Notes: generated by a model not told the origin, from the sequence alone. Counted from the first letter of the stretch, positions 1 to 6,529 are shown. The stretch is DNA of 10,314 nucleotides from Gammaproteobacteria bacterium (GCA_006227775.1 SBFV01000307.1:1-10314), one strand, 5' to 3'. Translations and numbers: made by a program.

Positions 1-2
1 GC

Positions 3-590
3 CGGCGTCTCGCGACCGCGAGCGAGGATGGCCGCGTCGCCCTGGTCGAACTCGTTGACGGCTCCTGTGGCGAACCCCGCTACCTGGAACCCGAGGCCGG
101 ACCGGTCACCGGTCTGCGGTTCTCCCCGGACGGCGGGACCCTGGTCACCGCCAGCGGCGAGGGCGCTGGCCAGGTCTGGGACGCGGACGGTAATCTGCTC
201 GCCCGACTCGCCGGCCACAAGGCGCGGATCATGAGTCTCGATGTCTCACCCGACGGGCGCTGGCTGCTGACCGCTTCCCGCGACGGGACGGTTCGCCTCT
301 GGCCCAGCCCCAGCCGGACCCGAACCGAGCCCCTGATGGCCTACCTGACCCTGTCCGCCGGCTTGGGTGGCGCCTCCCATGCCAGCTTCAGTCCGGATGG
401 CCTGAGCATCGGCGCGGCCTACCGCAACGATATCGCCCTGCTCTGGCAACTGTGGCAGGAGAAAGGGGAAACGGACCCGGCCCTGGCGGCGGACTGGGGG
501 GCGGATCGGTCGCGCCTGACCCTGATCCAGGCGGCCCGGCGCTTCATGGACGAGAACTTGCAGGCGGTGCGACCTACCCCGGCCCCTTGA
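3..590 (+). CDS. WD40 repeat protein, C-terminal part (5' end outside window)
   Basis: This is an open frame from the left edge to a TGA at 588-590, 195 residues, with no start inside the window. It encodes WD40 beta-propeller blades. Visible blade signatures are LATASEDGRVALVEL near residue 3, then LRFSPDGGTLVTASG...GQVWD, then LDVSPDGRWLLTASRDGTVRLW, and finally a looser blade, ASFSPDGLSIGAAY...ALLWQLW. The regular S-P-D-G turns and closing V-x-L/V-W strands are diagnostic. The last ~45 residues are a helical, charged tail without blade features. WD40 propellers are protein-interaction scaffolds; in bacteria they are often fused to an N-terminal effector such as a kinase, caspase-like or TIR domain, which would lie upstream of this window. 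An ATG at 231 lies mid-propeller in the same frame and is unlikely to be the real start. The gene converges on the minus-strand operon. Family call is firm; function unknown. Confidence 0.9.
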   Translation, partial: RRLATASEDGRVALVELVDGSCGEPRYLEPEAGPVTGLRFSPDGGTLVTASGEGAGQVWDADGNLLARLAGHKARIMSLDVSPDGRWLLTASRDGTVRLWPSPSRTRTEPLMAYLTLSAGLGGASHASFSPDGLSIGAAYRNDIALLWQLWQEKGETDPALAADWGADRSRLTLIQAARRFMDENLQAVRPTPAP

Positions 591-641
591 GGTCATGCCG
601 GGGAGAAAGCGTCAACACCCATCGTAGTTCGCCCCCCCCCG

Positions 642-712
642 GATCGGGTGGCGTTTGGCGGGGGACGCCGTGAATCCGTCCCTGGAGGCTTGCCGCCAGA
701 CGCCACCCGATC
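642..712. repeat. Imperfect palindromic intergenic repeat, copy A
   Basis: The 20-base left arm GATCGGGTGGCGTTTGGCGG (642-661) pairs with CCGCCAGACGCCACCCGATC (693-712) with a single mismatch (T opposite G, still a wobble pair in RNA). The 31-base loop contains a second small hairpin, GGGACG (662-667) against CGTCCC (677-682). Its arm and GACGCCGTGAAT loop core recur at 2672-2771 and, more diverged, at 2797-2874. It sits between the converging 3' ends of the WD40 gene and the lipoprotein gene. There is no T-run, but as RNA it could act as a bidirectional transcript-end hairpin. It looks like a dispersed, non-coding repeat family rather than part of a gene. Confidence 0.85.
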
Positions 713-758
713 GCCCCCCGATCCGCCCTGGCGCGAGCGAACACGCAATGCCGCGGGT

Positions 759-1493
759 CTATTGCCCCGGCGGATGTCCCCCAGCCGCGCGCCAGGCCCG
801 CAGGTCCATCACCACCGCGGTGGCCAGTTGGTCCGCCAGGCGGGTGGCGGCGGCGGCCATGTCGGCCGGGGTGGGGCCGGTGACCGGCACCTCGGCGTCA
901 TGGCGACGTTCGAGGAGAGGACGGCCATCGCTGGCCCTGATCAGGGTCAGGCTGAGGCTCCCCGCCATGTGCGGTGGCGTTGCCGTGGGCAGGTGCTCGA
1001 AACGTTCCACCTCGCCACCGAGGAGGTAATCGGCGCGCCCTCGGTCGGCGGGGATGAGGACGAAACGGAAGAGCCCGGCGTCACGAATGCTGGCCGCCAG
1101 GTGACGGGAGAGGGCTCGCGGCACCGGTTCCTCCCACAGCAGTTGATCGTAGCGCTGGATTTCCCAGGGGTCCGCCGCGGTGCGGAAGAGGATCTGCCGC
1201 CCGCCGAGGAAACCGCGGGCCGCCAGGTCGTTGACTTGCAGACTGGCGGGAAGGGGCGCGCGGTCGCGGGCCGCCGCCCCACCCTTGGTCGGGAGGGTGC
1301 CCGGGTCCGGGGCGGCGAGGGAGAAATACTGATCCTCCTTGACGGGAACCGGGGAGCCGCAGCCGGCAAGGCCAAGCCCCAGCAGCAGGCTCATGAGCGC
1401 GATCGCGGCGCGCGCGACGAACTCGGGCCCCAATCCAGCCATCCCCTGGGTACGAACCGATCTCGGGGTCTGAACCGGCTTCATTTGAACCAT
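759..1493 (-). CDS. ABC-type transport auxiliary lipoprotein (PqiC/ABC_trans_aux-like) of the MCE system
   Basis: This 244-residue protein has a basic N-terminus, a hydrophobic signal segment (about residues 28-43) and a lipobox LAGC with the acylated Cys at residue 45. It is therefore a predicted signal peptidase II lipoprotein facing the periplasm, probably outer-membrane anchored. After the Cys comes a segment starting SPVPVKEDQYFSLAAPDP, which resembles the start of the ABC_trans_aux fold (the PqiC and YmbA type), and LLGGEVERFEH with a C-terminal helix rich in Ala/Leu. Members of this family cap MCE-type transport systems. The gene is last in the cluster and overlaps the MCE gene by 13 bases. 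The ATG at 1493 is preceded by AGGAG 8 bases upstream. An alternative ATG at 1484 forms an ATGA overlap with the MCE stop, and residue 18 is a third possible start. Function is inferred from family and context. Confidence 0.85.
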   Translation of the reverse strand: MVQMKPVQTPRSVRTQGMAGLGPEFVARAAIALMSLLLGLGLAGCGSPVPVKEDQYFSLAAPDPGTLPTKGGAAARDRAPLPASLQVNDLAARGFLGGRQILFRTAADPWEIQRYDQLLWEEPVPRALSRHLAASIRDAGLFRFVLIPADRGRADYLLGGEVERFEHLPTATPPHMAGSLSLTLIRASDGRPLLERRHDAEVPVTGPTPADMAAAATRLADQLATAVVMDLRAWRAAGGHPPGQ

Positions 1494-2614
1494 GGGGCTT
1501 GCTCCTGGGTTTCCCGGGGTCTGATGATCTGAAGCGGCTGGTTGCGCAGTTCCTGGGAAAAGGCGGCCAGGTTGCGGCTCGAGTCCTCGATGTTGCTGAG
1601 GATCGGGGTAAGGGATGCCGCCAGGGCTTGCAGCAGGTACTGGGTGTCATCCACGGATCGCCGCAGGGCGGGGCGATTCTCGTTCACCAGGCCGCGGATG
1701 TCCGTGGCCAGGTCACCATAATTGTTGACGGTCCGCTGGACGTCCTTGGTGCTGCCGGCCATCTCGGCGGTGACGCGGGCCAGATCGGCGGACATGGTTT
1801 CGACCGAGGCGAGGATGGCGCCGATGGCCTGGGTGTCCACCGCCTTGACCAGGTTGTCCGACAGCAGGCGCAGGTTTTCGAAGGCGCTGGCCAGTTGCTC
1901 CCGGTTGCCGGTCAGACCCTGGCCCTGGTCATCGCCACCGCCAACCAGGATTTCGATGGTCTTGACCTGAGCGCGGATGCTCGCCAGGGTCGGGGCGATG
2001 CTCTCCTCGACCACCAGACGCACGGTTTCCGTGAGGACGGCAAGCTGTTGGGTCAGATCGGGCTCCGGGGCGAGGGCGGCGATGACCGCGCCGGGGGCGA
2101 GCAGGTCCGCCGATTGGCCGACCTCGATACGCAGGGCGTTGCCCTTCAGCAAGCCCAGGGTCGCCAGTCGTACCTGGCTGTCCTGGGGAATGGGCCACTG
2201 GTCGCGGATGCGCAGGGTGGCGCGGAAGCAGGGCAGGGTAGGTGAGCGGGGCGGTCCAGCCGTGGCGGGGGAAGGGCAGTGACGGCCATGGGCCGGATCG
2301 CCGGGGAAGACCGGCTGGACCTGTTCCACCAGGCCGATGACATAGCCCTCCTGGACCAGTTGCATCCCCGGGTCCAGGCCCGCGGCGTCGGGAAAGTAGG
2401 CCTCCAGCCGGTAGACCTTGCCCAGGAAGCCCGGCAGGATCAGGGCGAAGGACGCCAAGACCAGAATCGCCATGGCCAGGACGAAGAGTCCCGCCAGAAG
2501 CAACTGGCGACGCTCGGCCAGGGCCCGGCGCTTGCCGGGGGCCCCGATCTCGGGCGGGGCATAGAGGCGATCGAGGCGCCGCGCGGCGGGAGGGATGGGG
2601 TGGTTGTCGCTCAT
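1481..2614 (-). CDS. MlaD/MCE-domain membrane-anchored substrate-binding protein
   Basis: This 377-residue protein has a charged cytoplasmic N-terminus (1-37), one transmembrane helix (about 38-60) and an MCE domain (about 67-170). The MCE hallmarks are YFPDAAGLDPGMQL...G..IG.V, then PIPQDSQVRLATLGLLKGNALRIEVG. The MCE domain carries a Pro/Gly-rich insertion at about 101-128 (containing HCPSPATAG) that is absent from the compact E. coli MlaD. A long helical region follows (about 186-355), as in extended MCE proteins such as PqiB/YebT relatives or Mce proteins, where it may form a tube or coiled coil across the periplasm. MCE proteins form rings that bind phospholipid or other hydrophobes between inner and outer membranes. 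No clear ribosome site precedes the ATG at 2614. The 283-base gap upstream is filled by tandem palindromic repeats. Substrate is unknown. Confidence 0.9.
   Translation of the reverse strand: MSDNHPIPPAARRLDRLYAPPEIGAPGKRRALAERRQLLLAGLFVLAMAILVLASFALILPGFLGKVYRLEAYFPDAAGLDPGMQLVQEGYVIGLVEQVQPVFPGDPAHGRHCPSPATAGPPRSPTLPCFRATLRIRDQWPIPQDSQVRLATLGLLKGNALRIEVGQSADLLAPGAVIAALAPEPDLTQQLAVLTETVRLVVEESIAPTLASIRAQVKTIEILVGGGDDQGQGLTGNREQLASAFENLRLLSDNLVKAVDTQAIGAILASVETMSADLARVTAEMAGSTKDVQRTVNNYGDLATDIRGLVNENRPALRRSVDDTQYLLQALAASLTPILSNIEDSSRNLAAFSQELRNQPLQIIRPRETQEQAPWFK
1502..1506 (-). promoter_or_regulatory. Ribosome binding site of the lipoprotein gene
   Basis: On the minus strand AGGAG lies 8 bases before the ATG at 1493, inside the 3' end of the MCE coding sequence. 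It favours 1493 over the ATG at 1484 that overlaps the MCE stop codon, and it implies translational coupling of the two genes. Confidence 0.6.
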
Positions 2615-2671
2615 CGGGTCAGCTTATCAGTCATCACGGCTAGGGCCATCAACCCCTTCATCAGTATTCCC

Positions 2672-2771
2672 GGGTCGGGTGGCGTCTGGTGGGGGACGCC
2701 GTGAATACGTCCATGTAGGCTTGGCCACCGCATCCATGCGGTTGACACTCCCGCCAGACGCCACCCGACCC
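2672..2771. repeat. Imperfect palindromic intergenic repeat, copy B
   Basis: The left arm at 2672-2692 (GGGTCGGGTGGCGTCTGGTGG) and the right arm at 2751-2771 pair over 21 bases with one mismatch. The 58-base loop keeps the GGGACGCCGTGAAT core of copy A and continues with TACGTCCATGTAGGCTTG. It then adds a small hairpin, ACCGCAT/ATGCGGT, separated by CC. Copy B is about 27 bases longer in the loop than copy A, because of this extra hairpin followed by GACACTC. It lies in the gap between the ATPase and MCE genes, directly adjacent to copy C. Confidence 0.85.
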
Positions 2772-2796
2772 TCCCTTGTTGCCCCTGGCAGAGTGA

Positions 2797-2874
2797 CGTC
2801 TGGCGGGGAACGGCGCGAGAAGATGCATGTTGGCTTGTCAACCGCATCCAAGCGGTTGACACCCCCGCCAGACG
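2797..2874. repeat. Imperfect palindromic intergenic repeat, copy C (tandem with B)
   Basis: The outer arms CGTCTGGCGGGG (2797-2808) and CCCCGCCAGACG (2863-2874) pair perfectly over 12 bases. An inner hairpin, GTCAACCGC (2837-2845) with GCGGTTGAC (2852-2860), is perfect over 9 bases with a 6-base loop. It aligns along its whole length with copy B. The arms and the ACCGCATCCA-GCGGTTGACAC segment are well conserved, while the GACGCCGTGAAT core has drifted. It lies just downstream of the ATPase stop codon on the minus strand. No T-run follows, so it is not an obvious intrinsic terminator, though the nested stem could attenuate transcription or protect the mRNA end. Confidence 0.8.
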
Positions 2875-2897
2875 CCCCCCGACTTCCCCTGCTGAGG

Positions 2898-3635
2898 TCA
2901 AAGCCGGCCTCCCAGGGCGGTGCGCAGTTCCAGATCGCCGGTGCTGGCGGCGGCCAGGGCTGCCGGGGTCCCCTGAAAGAGCAGGCGCCCGCGGTTCAGC
3001 ACCCCCACCCGCGCGGGGATGTCCCCCAGGGCGTCGGGGGTATTGTCGGTGGCGATCAAGGCCATGGGCTGGCCGCCGCGCAGGCTGTCCAGGACGGCGA
3101 GAATCTCCCGTGCCACCGTCGGATCCAGACCATCGGAAAGGCCGTCCCACACCAGGAGCCGGGGGCGGCGGATCAGAGCCCGGGCCAATTCCACCCTCCG
3201 CTGCTGCCCCAGGGACAGGGCCTGGGGCGGATGATTTTCCAGTCCGTCCAGGCCCAGCAGGGTCATCACCAGCCGCGCCGCCCGCGCCATCTCCCCGCGT
3301 GTCAGGGGCGTCTGGCGCAGGGGCAGGAGGATGTTGGCCAGGACGCTGTAATCGGCGAGGAGGGAGCCACGCTGGAGGACGGCGCCGACCTCCCTGCGCA
3401 ATCGCGCCAGGCCGCGCCCGTCAAGTTGCGCCAGGTCCCGGCCCAGGACCTGGACGCGCCCGGCGGAAGGCCGGTCGAGGCCGAGCACCAGGCGGGAGAG
3501 CAGGGTCTTGCCCGCGCCATTGGGACCGCAGATCAGGAGCCATTCACCCTCCGGCAGGTCCAGACTCAGGCCCTGGATGGCCAGGCGCCCGGTCACGTGC
3601 TGGAAGACGCCATCCAGACTCAGCGCCAGGGACAT
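2898..3635 (-). CDS. MlaF-type ABC transporter ATP-binding protein with degenerate catalytic site
   Basis: This 245-residue cytoplasmic ATPase, of ordinary family length, should energise the MlaE-type permease. Motifs in order: Walker A GPNGAGKT (37-44); Q-loop Gln in GAVLQRGSL (Gln88); a signature helix SLGQQRRVELARAL (141-154) in place of LSGGQ; Walker B LLVWDGLSDGLD (160-171). The residue after the Walker B Asp164 is Gly165 instead of the catalytic Glu; the codon is GGC on the coding strand. The switch His of the H-loop is also missing: ATDNTPDA replaces the usual THD-type segment. Nucleotide binding should be intact, while hydrolysis is expected to be weak unless another residue substitutes. 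The start is ATG 3635 with GAGGAG just upstream; the gene begins 8 bases after the permease stop. An upstream open frame reaching 4349 is only the shadow of the permease gene. Confidence 0.9.
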   Translation of the reverse strand: MSLALSLDGVFQHVTGRLAIQGLSLDLPEGEWLLICGPNGAGKTLLSRLVLGLDRPSAGRVQVLGRDLAQLDGRGLARLRREVGAVLQRGSLLADYSVLANILLPLRQTPLTRGEMARAARLVMTLLGLDGLENHPPQALSLGQQRRVELARALIRRPRLLVWDGLSDGLDPTVAREILAVLDSLRGGQPMALIATDNTPDALGDIPARVGVLNRGRLLFQGTPAALAAASTGDLELRTALGGRL

Positions 3636-3639
3636 CCCG

Positions 3640-3645
3640 CTCCTC
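3640..3645 (-). promoter_or_regulatory. Ribosome binding site of the MlaF-type ATPase gene
   Basis: GAGGAG on the minus strand overlaps the TGA of the permease gene (3644-3646) and ends 4 bases before the ATG at 3635. It fixes the start inside a longer open frame and suggests coupled translation. Confidence 0.65.
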
Positions 3646-4429
3646 AGACCCGCACCAGGACGATATAGAGCAGGTCCGTGACCAGGATGGCCGTGACCGC
3701 CCCGATCATGGTGCCGGTAGCGGCGCCGGCGACCCCACCCGGCCGGCGACCCGCGCCAATGCCGTTCAGGGTGGCCACGAGGGCGATCAGCACCGCGAAC
3801 AGCAGGGGTTTGACCAGGGCCTCGATGAGTGTCCCGGGGGTGAGGGCGCTGGTCAGCATCTCCAGGAACAGGGACGGCGCCACCCCGGTGCTGGCCCAGA
3901 GCCAGGCCCCGGCCACGGCGAAGGTCACCAGGGTCCCCCAGACCAGGAAGGCGAAACTCATCAGGAGCATGGCTAGCAGGACCGGGGCCAGGGTGAAGGA
4001 CAGGGGCTCTATCCCGCACACCAGCAGCCCATCCATCTCGCCGGTGGCCAGGAGGGTCGCCTGCCGCACCGCCAGGGCGACCCCGGCCCGGCCCGCCACC
4101 AGGATGCCGACCAGGACCGGCAGCACCTCGATGATGATGACGAAGGCCACCGTCAGGATGACCACCACTGGCAGGTCGAACTGGGTCAGGATGCCTTCCA
4201 CCTGATGGCCGAGGATGAGGCCGATGGCGATCATGACCAGGGTGATGGCCGGCAGGATCGACAGGCCGGACTGTTGCAGGGCGGCGGCAAAGGCCGGCAG
4301 GTCGAACCGCTCCCGCCCCGCCAGGACCCGGCCGTAGAAGACCAGGCAACTGGCCAGGGCCAGGGCCGCCAGGCCCAGGGCCTCGATCCAGCCCCGGGGG
4401 CCGCGGAAGTTTAGTAGTCGAAGGTCCAT
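3644..4429 (-). CDS. MlaE-type ABC transporter permease
   Basis: This is a 261-residue, strongly hydrophobic inner-membrane protein, matching the usual ~260-residue length of MlaE/YrbE permeases. Hydrophobic segments are visible at about 16-34, 56-78, 86-112, 144-178, 203-222 and 237-259. The family hallmark region is recognisable: EVLPVLVGILVAGRAGVALA (101-120), then GEMDGLLVCGIEPL (130-143), equivalent to the G-R-x-G ... TEQ-x-x-x-L-x-x-x-x-x-D-P block. It is diverged: the usual AE-x-G-x-M segment reads AVRQATLL. The protein should form the transmembrane core for lipid movement with the downstream ATPase and MCE protein. The ATG at 4429 lies within the last codons of the RyR gene, whose stop is at 4411, giving a 19-base overlap. 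A further ATG at 4465 would add 12 residues unlike the family. Confidence 0.9.
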   Translation of the reverse strand: MDLRLLNFRGPRGWIEALGLAALALASCLVFYGRVLAGRERFDLPAFAAALQQSGLSILPAITLVMIAIGLILGHQVEGILTQFDLPVVVILTVAFVIIIEVLPVLVGILVAGRAGVALAVRQATLLATGEMDGLLVCGIEPLSFTLAPVLLAMLLMSFAFLVWGTLVTFAVAGAWLWASTGVAPSLFLEMLTSALTPGTLIEALVKPLLFAVLIALVATLNGIGAGRRPGGVAGAATGTMIGAVTAILVTDLLYIVLVRV

Positions 4430-6516
4430 GTCAGGCCGGCGCCATCCGGATTGAGCAGGATGCATTTGTTCGGCATGCCCATCAGGTTGTTCCTCCCGCT
4501 CACTTCAGTCGATCCTTTGTCAATGGCCTCGCCGTGGGTTCCCGTCTCAGGGGCCGGAGTGGGGCCACTCATGTCCACGGCATGGCCGCTATCGAAGGCG
4601 CTGCCGGCATCGGAGGCTGTAGCGCGGGGCGCGAAAATCCCTTCCATTCGGGCACCAGCTTGGGCTGTCGCTGAGGTCTCCGCGAAGCTGGCTGGCTCCC
4701 TGTGATCCAAAATGAGGTGGATCTCGGCGCGGCGGGCGAACCAGGTGGCCAATTCCGCCTCTCCGCGCAGGCTGATCCGCCGTTCGGCCCGGGTCAGCAG
4801 GTCCAGGAAGTCCCGGCGGGCGGCGGGCGGGGTCAGCCCGGCCAGAATCTGGCTGAGGGGGCGGGGCAACAGCAGGAAGAGACCGGCAGCCTCCATCAAC
4901 ACGCGGGCCAGGTCGCGTTCCCGGGCATCGGCCAGGGTGGAGGCGATGACCAGGGCCCGGTCCGGATAGCGTTCACGCAAGCACTCTTCCAGCGCCAGCG
5001 CCAGGCGGCGCAGGGGCTTAGCCGTCGGACAGGCGGGTCCGGGAGGATGGACGCCGAGGATGAGCAGCCGTTGGATGCCGAGTCCCAGCCGGGCGGCCAG
5101 GGTCGGCAGGCCGCGCACGGCGAAGCGGTCGAGGTCCTTCATCGGCTCCGACAGGTCCGCGTAGGGGATGAGCTGGGGGTGCAGCTTGCGGGCATTGTCC
5201 CGCACCGGGGCGTAGGACCAGCCATCCAGATAGCGATCCGCCGCCCAGCGCTCGTGTTCGACCATCGCCAGCCGCTCGACCTCCAGGGGGCTCAGGGCGA
5301 AGGCCTCCACCAGGTCCTCCGGCACCGCCCGGCAGTCGGTGACGGCGAGCTTGGCCCAGACATGGTCGGCCTGGTGGCGGTTGGCCTGGCGATAGGAGGT
5401 TGCCAGCCGCTCCCAGGGCTGGCCCGCGGGCTCCTGGGTCAGGTCCCGCCCCTGGGCGGCGATGGTGTCGCAATAGTGCTCGTGGATGGTGCGCGCCAGT
5501 TCGTCCCCGGCGCCATCGAGGAGCAGGGCGGCGCTGCAGGCCTCCCGCCGGTAGGCGATGGGGATGATCTGGCCATCCCAGTCGTCGATATCGCCCCCCG
5601 GTTCGGTATCGCCTACCTCCAGCAGCACCGGGGGGGAGACCCCCTGGCGCGCCGCCAGTTCGACAGTCAGGCGGCGCGCCAGGGCCAAGCTGGCGCTGCC
5701 GACGTTATCAGTAACGCAACAGGCCAGGCCGGGGGGGCTGGTCTGATGGGTAGGGGGGAGGGTCAGGGCAGGGGTGCCGATGTTATCAACGGCGGGAGAG
5801 TCGATGCATACCAGCGCGAGGCTCACCGGCGGGATGGCCGGGGGCCTTGAATTCAGGTCGTGGGCGTCCTCCGGCTGGAGGAGGCTGGTCAGCGCCGCCA
5901 GGGGCGCGAAGCGCAGCACCGCGATGAGGGGGGCCTGGGGATAGGCGGCCAGGAATTCGGCGGCTACGGTCTCGTGGCGGTCGCAGACTAGGCTGATCCA
6001 GGGTCGGCCCTGGCCATAATGGGCCAGGCGCAGGGCCTGCAGCAGCAGGGATCGGGCGGGAGGGGCGAAGCCCAGAATGAGCAGGTGGGGGACCTGACCG
6101 AAACCAGGGTCCACGCCCAGATGCGGGGGCCAGCGGCGGAGGAGGGTGCGGGCGGCGCGATCCTCGATGGCGAAGGTCTCGACCCGTAGATGGTCATCCG
6201 GCGCCGGGAGTGGCAGCGCCGGGGCGGGGTCCCGGGAATGCATGAAAATCAGCCGCCGTCCTGGCCACGGCCCGCCGGAATGGCGGTGCCGGTCGGCCTC
6301 CCGCCCCCGGGGGATCAATTCGGCGACGAGCGCTGGGCCCTCCTCGGGATCAGCCAGGATCAGGACGGATACCCGTGACAGGTCCAGGGCCGCCAGTTCC
6401 CGCCGGTCGATACGCCGCGCCCGGTGGCCATCCCGACGCAGACCGAGGACCACCTGCTCCGCCAGTAGATCCTTGCCCAGGACCAGGACGGGTGTATGGA
6501 GGAAAGGCAGCGTCAT
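4411..6516 (-). CDS. RyR-domain protein with N-terminal Rossmann (TrkA-N-like) domains and a probable C-terminal SLOG-like domain
   Basis: This 701-residue, apparently soluble protein has several parts. Residues 10-31 (VLVLGKDLLAEQVVLGLRRDGH) and 144-168 (HLLILGFAPPARSLLLQAL) look like two Rossmann beta-alpha-beta openings of the TrkA-N/RCK kind. Residues about 364-466 are a bacterial RyR domain with the core EHERWAADRYLDGWSYA (420-436), RDNARKLHPQLIPY and a closing KDLDR. Residues about 480-584 (LLILGVHPPG..., ALVIASTLADARERDLARVL, GLFLLLPRPL, FLDLLTRAERRISL) resemble the SLOG-type domain that follows RyR in other bacterial proteins, with weak motifs. A Ser/Ala/Gly-rich tail (about 606-701) is probably disordered. 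The role is inferred as ligand sensing or scaffolding. The start ATG 6516 lies 13 bases after the LSDAT stop; an ATG at 6579 overlapping that gene adds 21 unlikely residues. The 3' end overlaps the permease gene by 19 bases. Confidence 0.85.
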   Translation of the reverse strand: MTLPFLHTPVLVLGKDLLAEQVVLGLRRDGHRARRIDRRELAALDLSRVSVLILADPEEGPALVAELIPRGREADRHRHSGGPWPGRRLIFMHSRDPAPALPLPAPDDHLRVETFAIEDRAARTLLRRWPPHLGVDPGFGQVPHLLILGFAPPARSLLLQALRLAHYGQGRPWISLVCDRHETVAAEFLAAYPQAPLIAVLRFAPLAALTSLLQPEDAHDLNSRPPAIPPVSLALVCIDSPAVDNIGTPALTLPPTHQTSPPGLACCVTDNVGSASLALARRLTVELAARQGVSPPVLLEVGDTEPGGDIDDWDGQIIPIAYRREACSAALLLDGAGDELARTIHEHYCDTIAAQGRDLTQEPAGQPWERLATSYRQANRHQADHVWAKLAVTDCRAVPEDLVEAFALSPLEVERLAMVEHERWAADRYLDGWSYAPVRDNARKLHPQLIPYADLSEPMKDLDRFAVRGLPTLAARLGLGIQRLLILGVHPPGPACPTAKPLRRLALALEECLRERYPDRALVIASTLADARERDLARVLMEAAGLFLLLPRPLSQILAGLTPPAARRDFLDLLTRAERRISLRGEAELATWFARRAEIHLILDHREPASFAETSATAQAGARMEGIFAPRATASDAGSAFDSGHAVDMSGPTPAPETGTHGEAIDKGSTEVSGRNNLMGMPNKCILLNPDGAGLTWTFDY

Positions 6517-6529
6517 CCCGTGCTTGCCC

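Noticed and set aside
631..640. Run of nine C as a phase-variation tract
   Set aside because: It lies outside any coding frame (the WD40 gene stops at 590) and shows no promoter context.
693..712. Intrinsic terminator for the WD40 gene or the operon
   Set aside because: The hairpin is strong but no T-run follows on either strand. It was kept as a repeat with possible terminator-like effect.
1499..2245. Long plus-strand open frame antisense to the MCE gene (similar long antisense frames at 648-1532, 2595-3668, 4702-5850 and 8040-8747)
   Set aside because: Composition is Gly/Gln/Arg-rich with no recognisable domain. The opposite strand encodes clear families in each case, and long antisense frames are expected in high-GC DNA.
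642..2874. Repeat copies as a CRISPR array
   Set aside because: There are only three copies with long self-complementary arms, uneven spacing and an operon between copies A and B. No regular spacers or cas genes are present.
3636..4349. Apparent 238-residue N-terminal extension of the MlaF-type ATPase
   Set aside because: It is the out-of-frame shadow of the permease gene, very rich in Gly/Pro/Arg. The ATPase begins at ATG 3635 with a good ribosome site and normal family length.
5703..5716. CGTTA-TCAG-TAACG palindrome and the nearby similar GTTATCA string at 5782-5788
   Set aside because: They are short and lie inside the RyR coding sequence in a diverged linker; probably coincidental.
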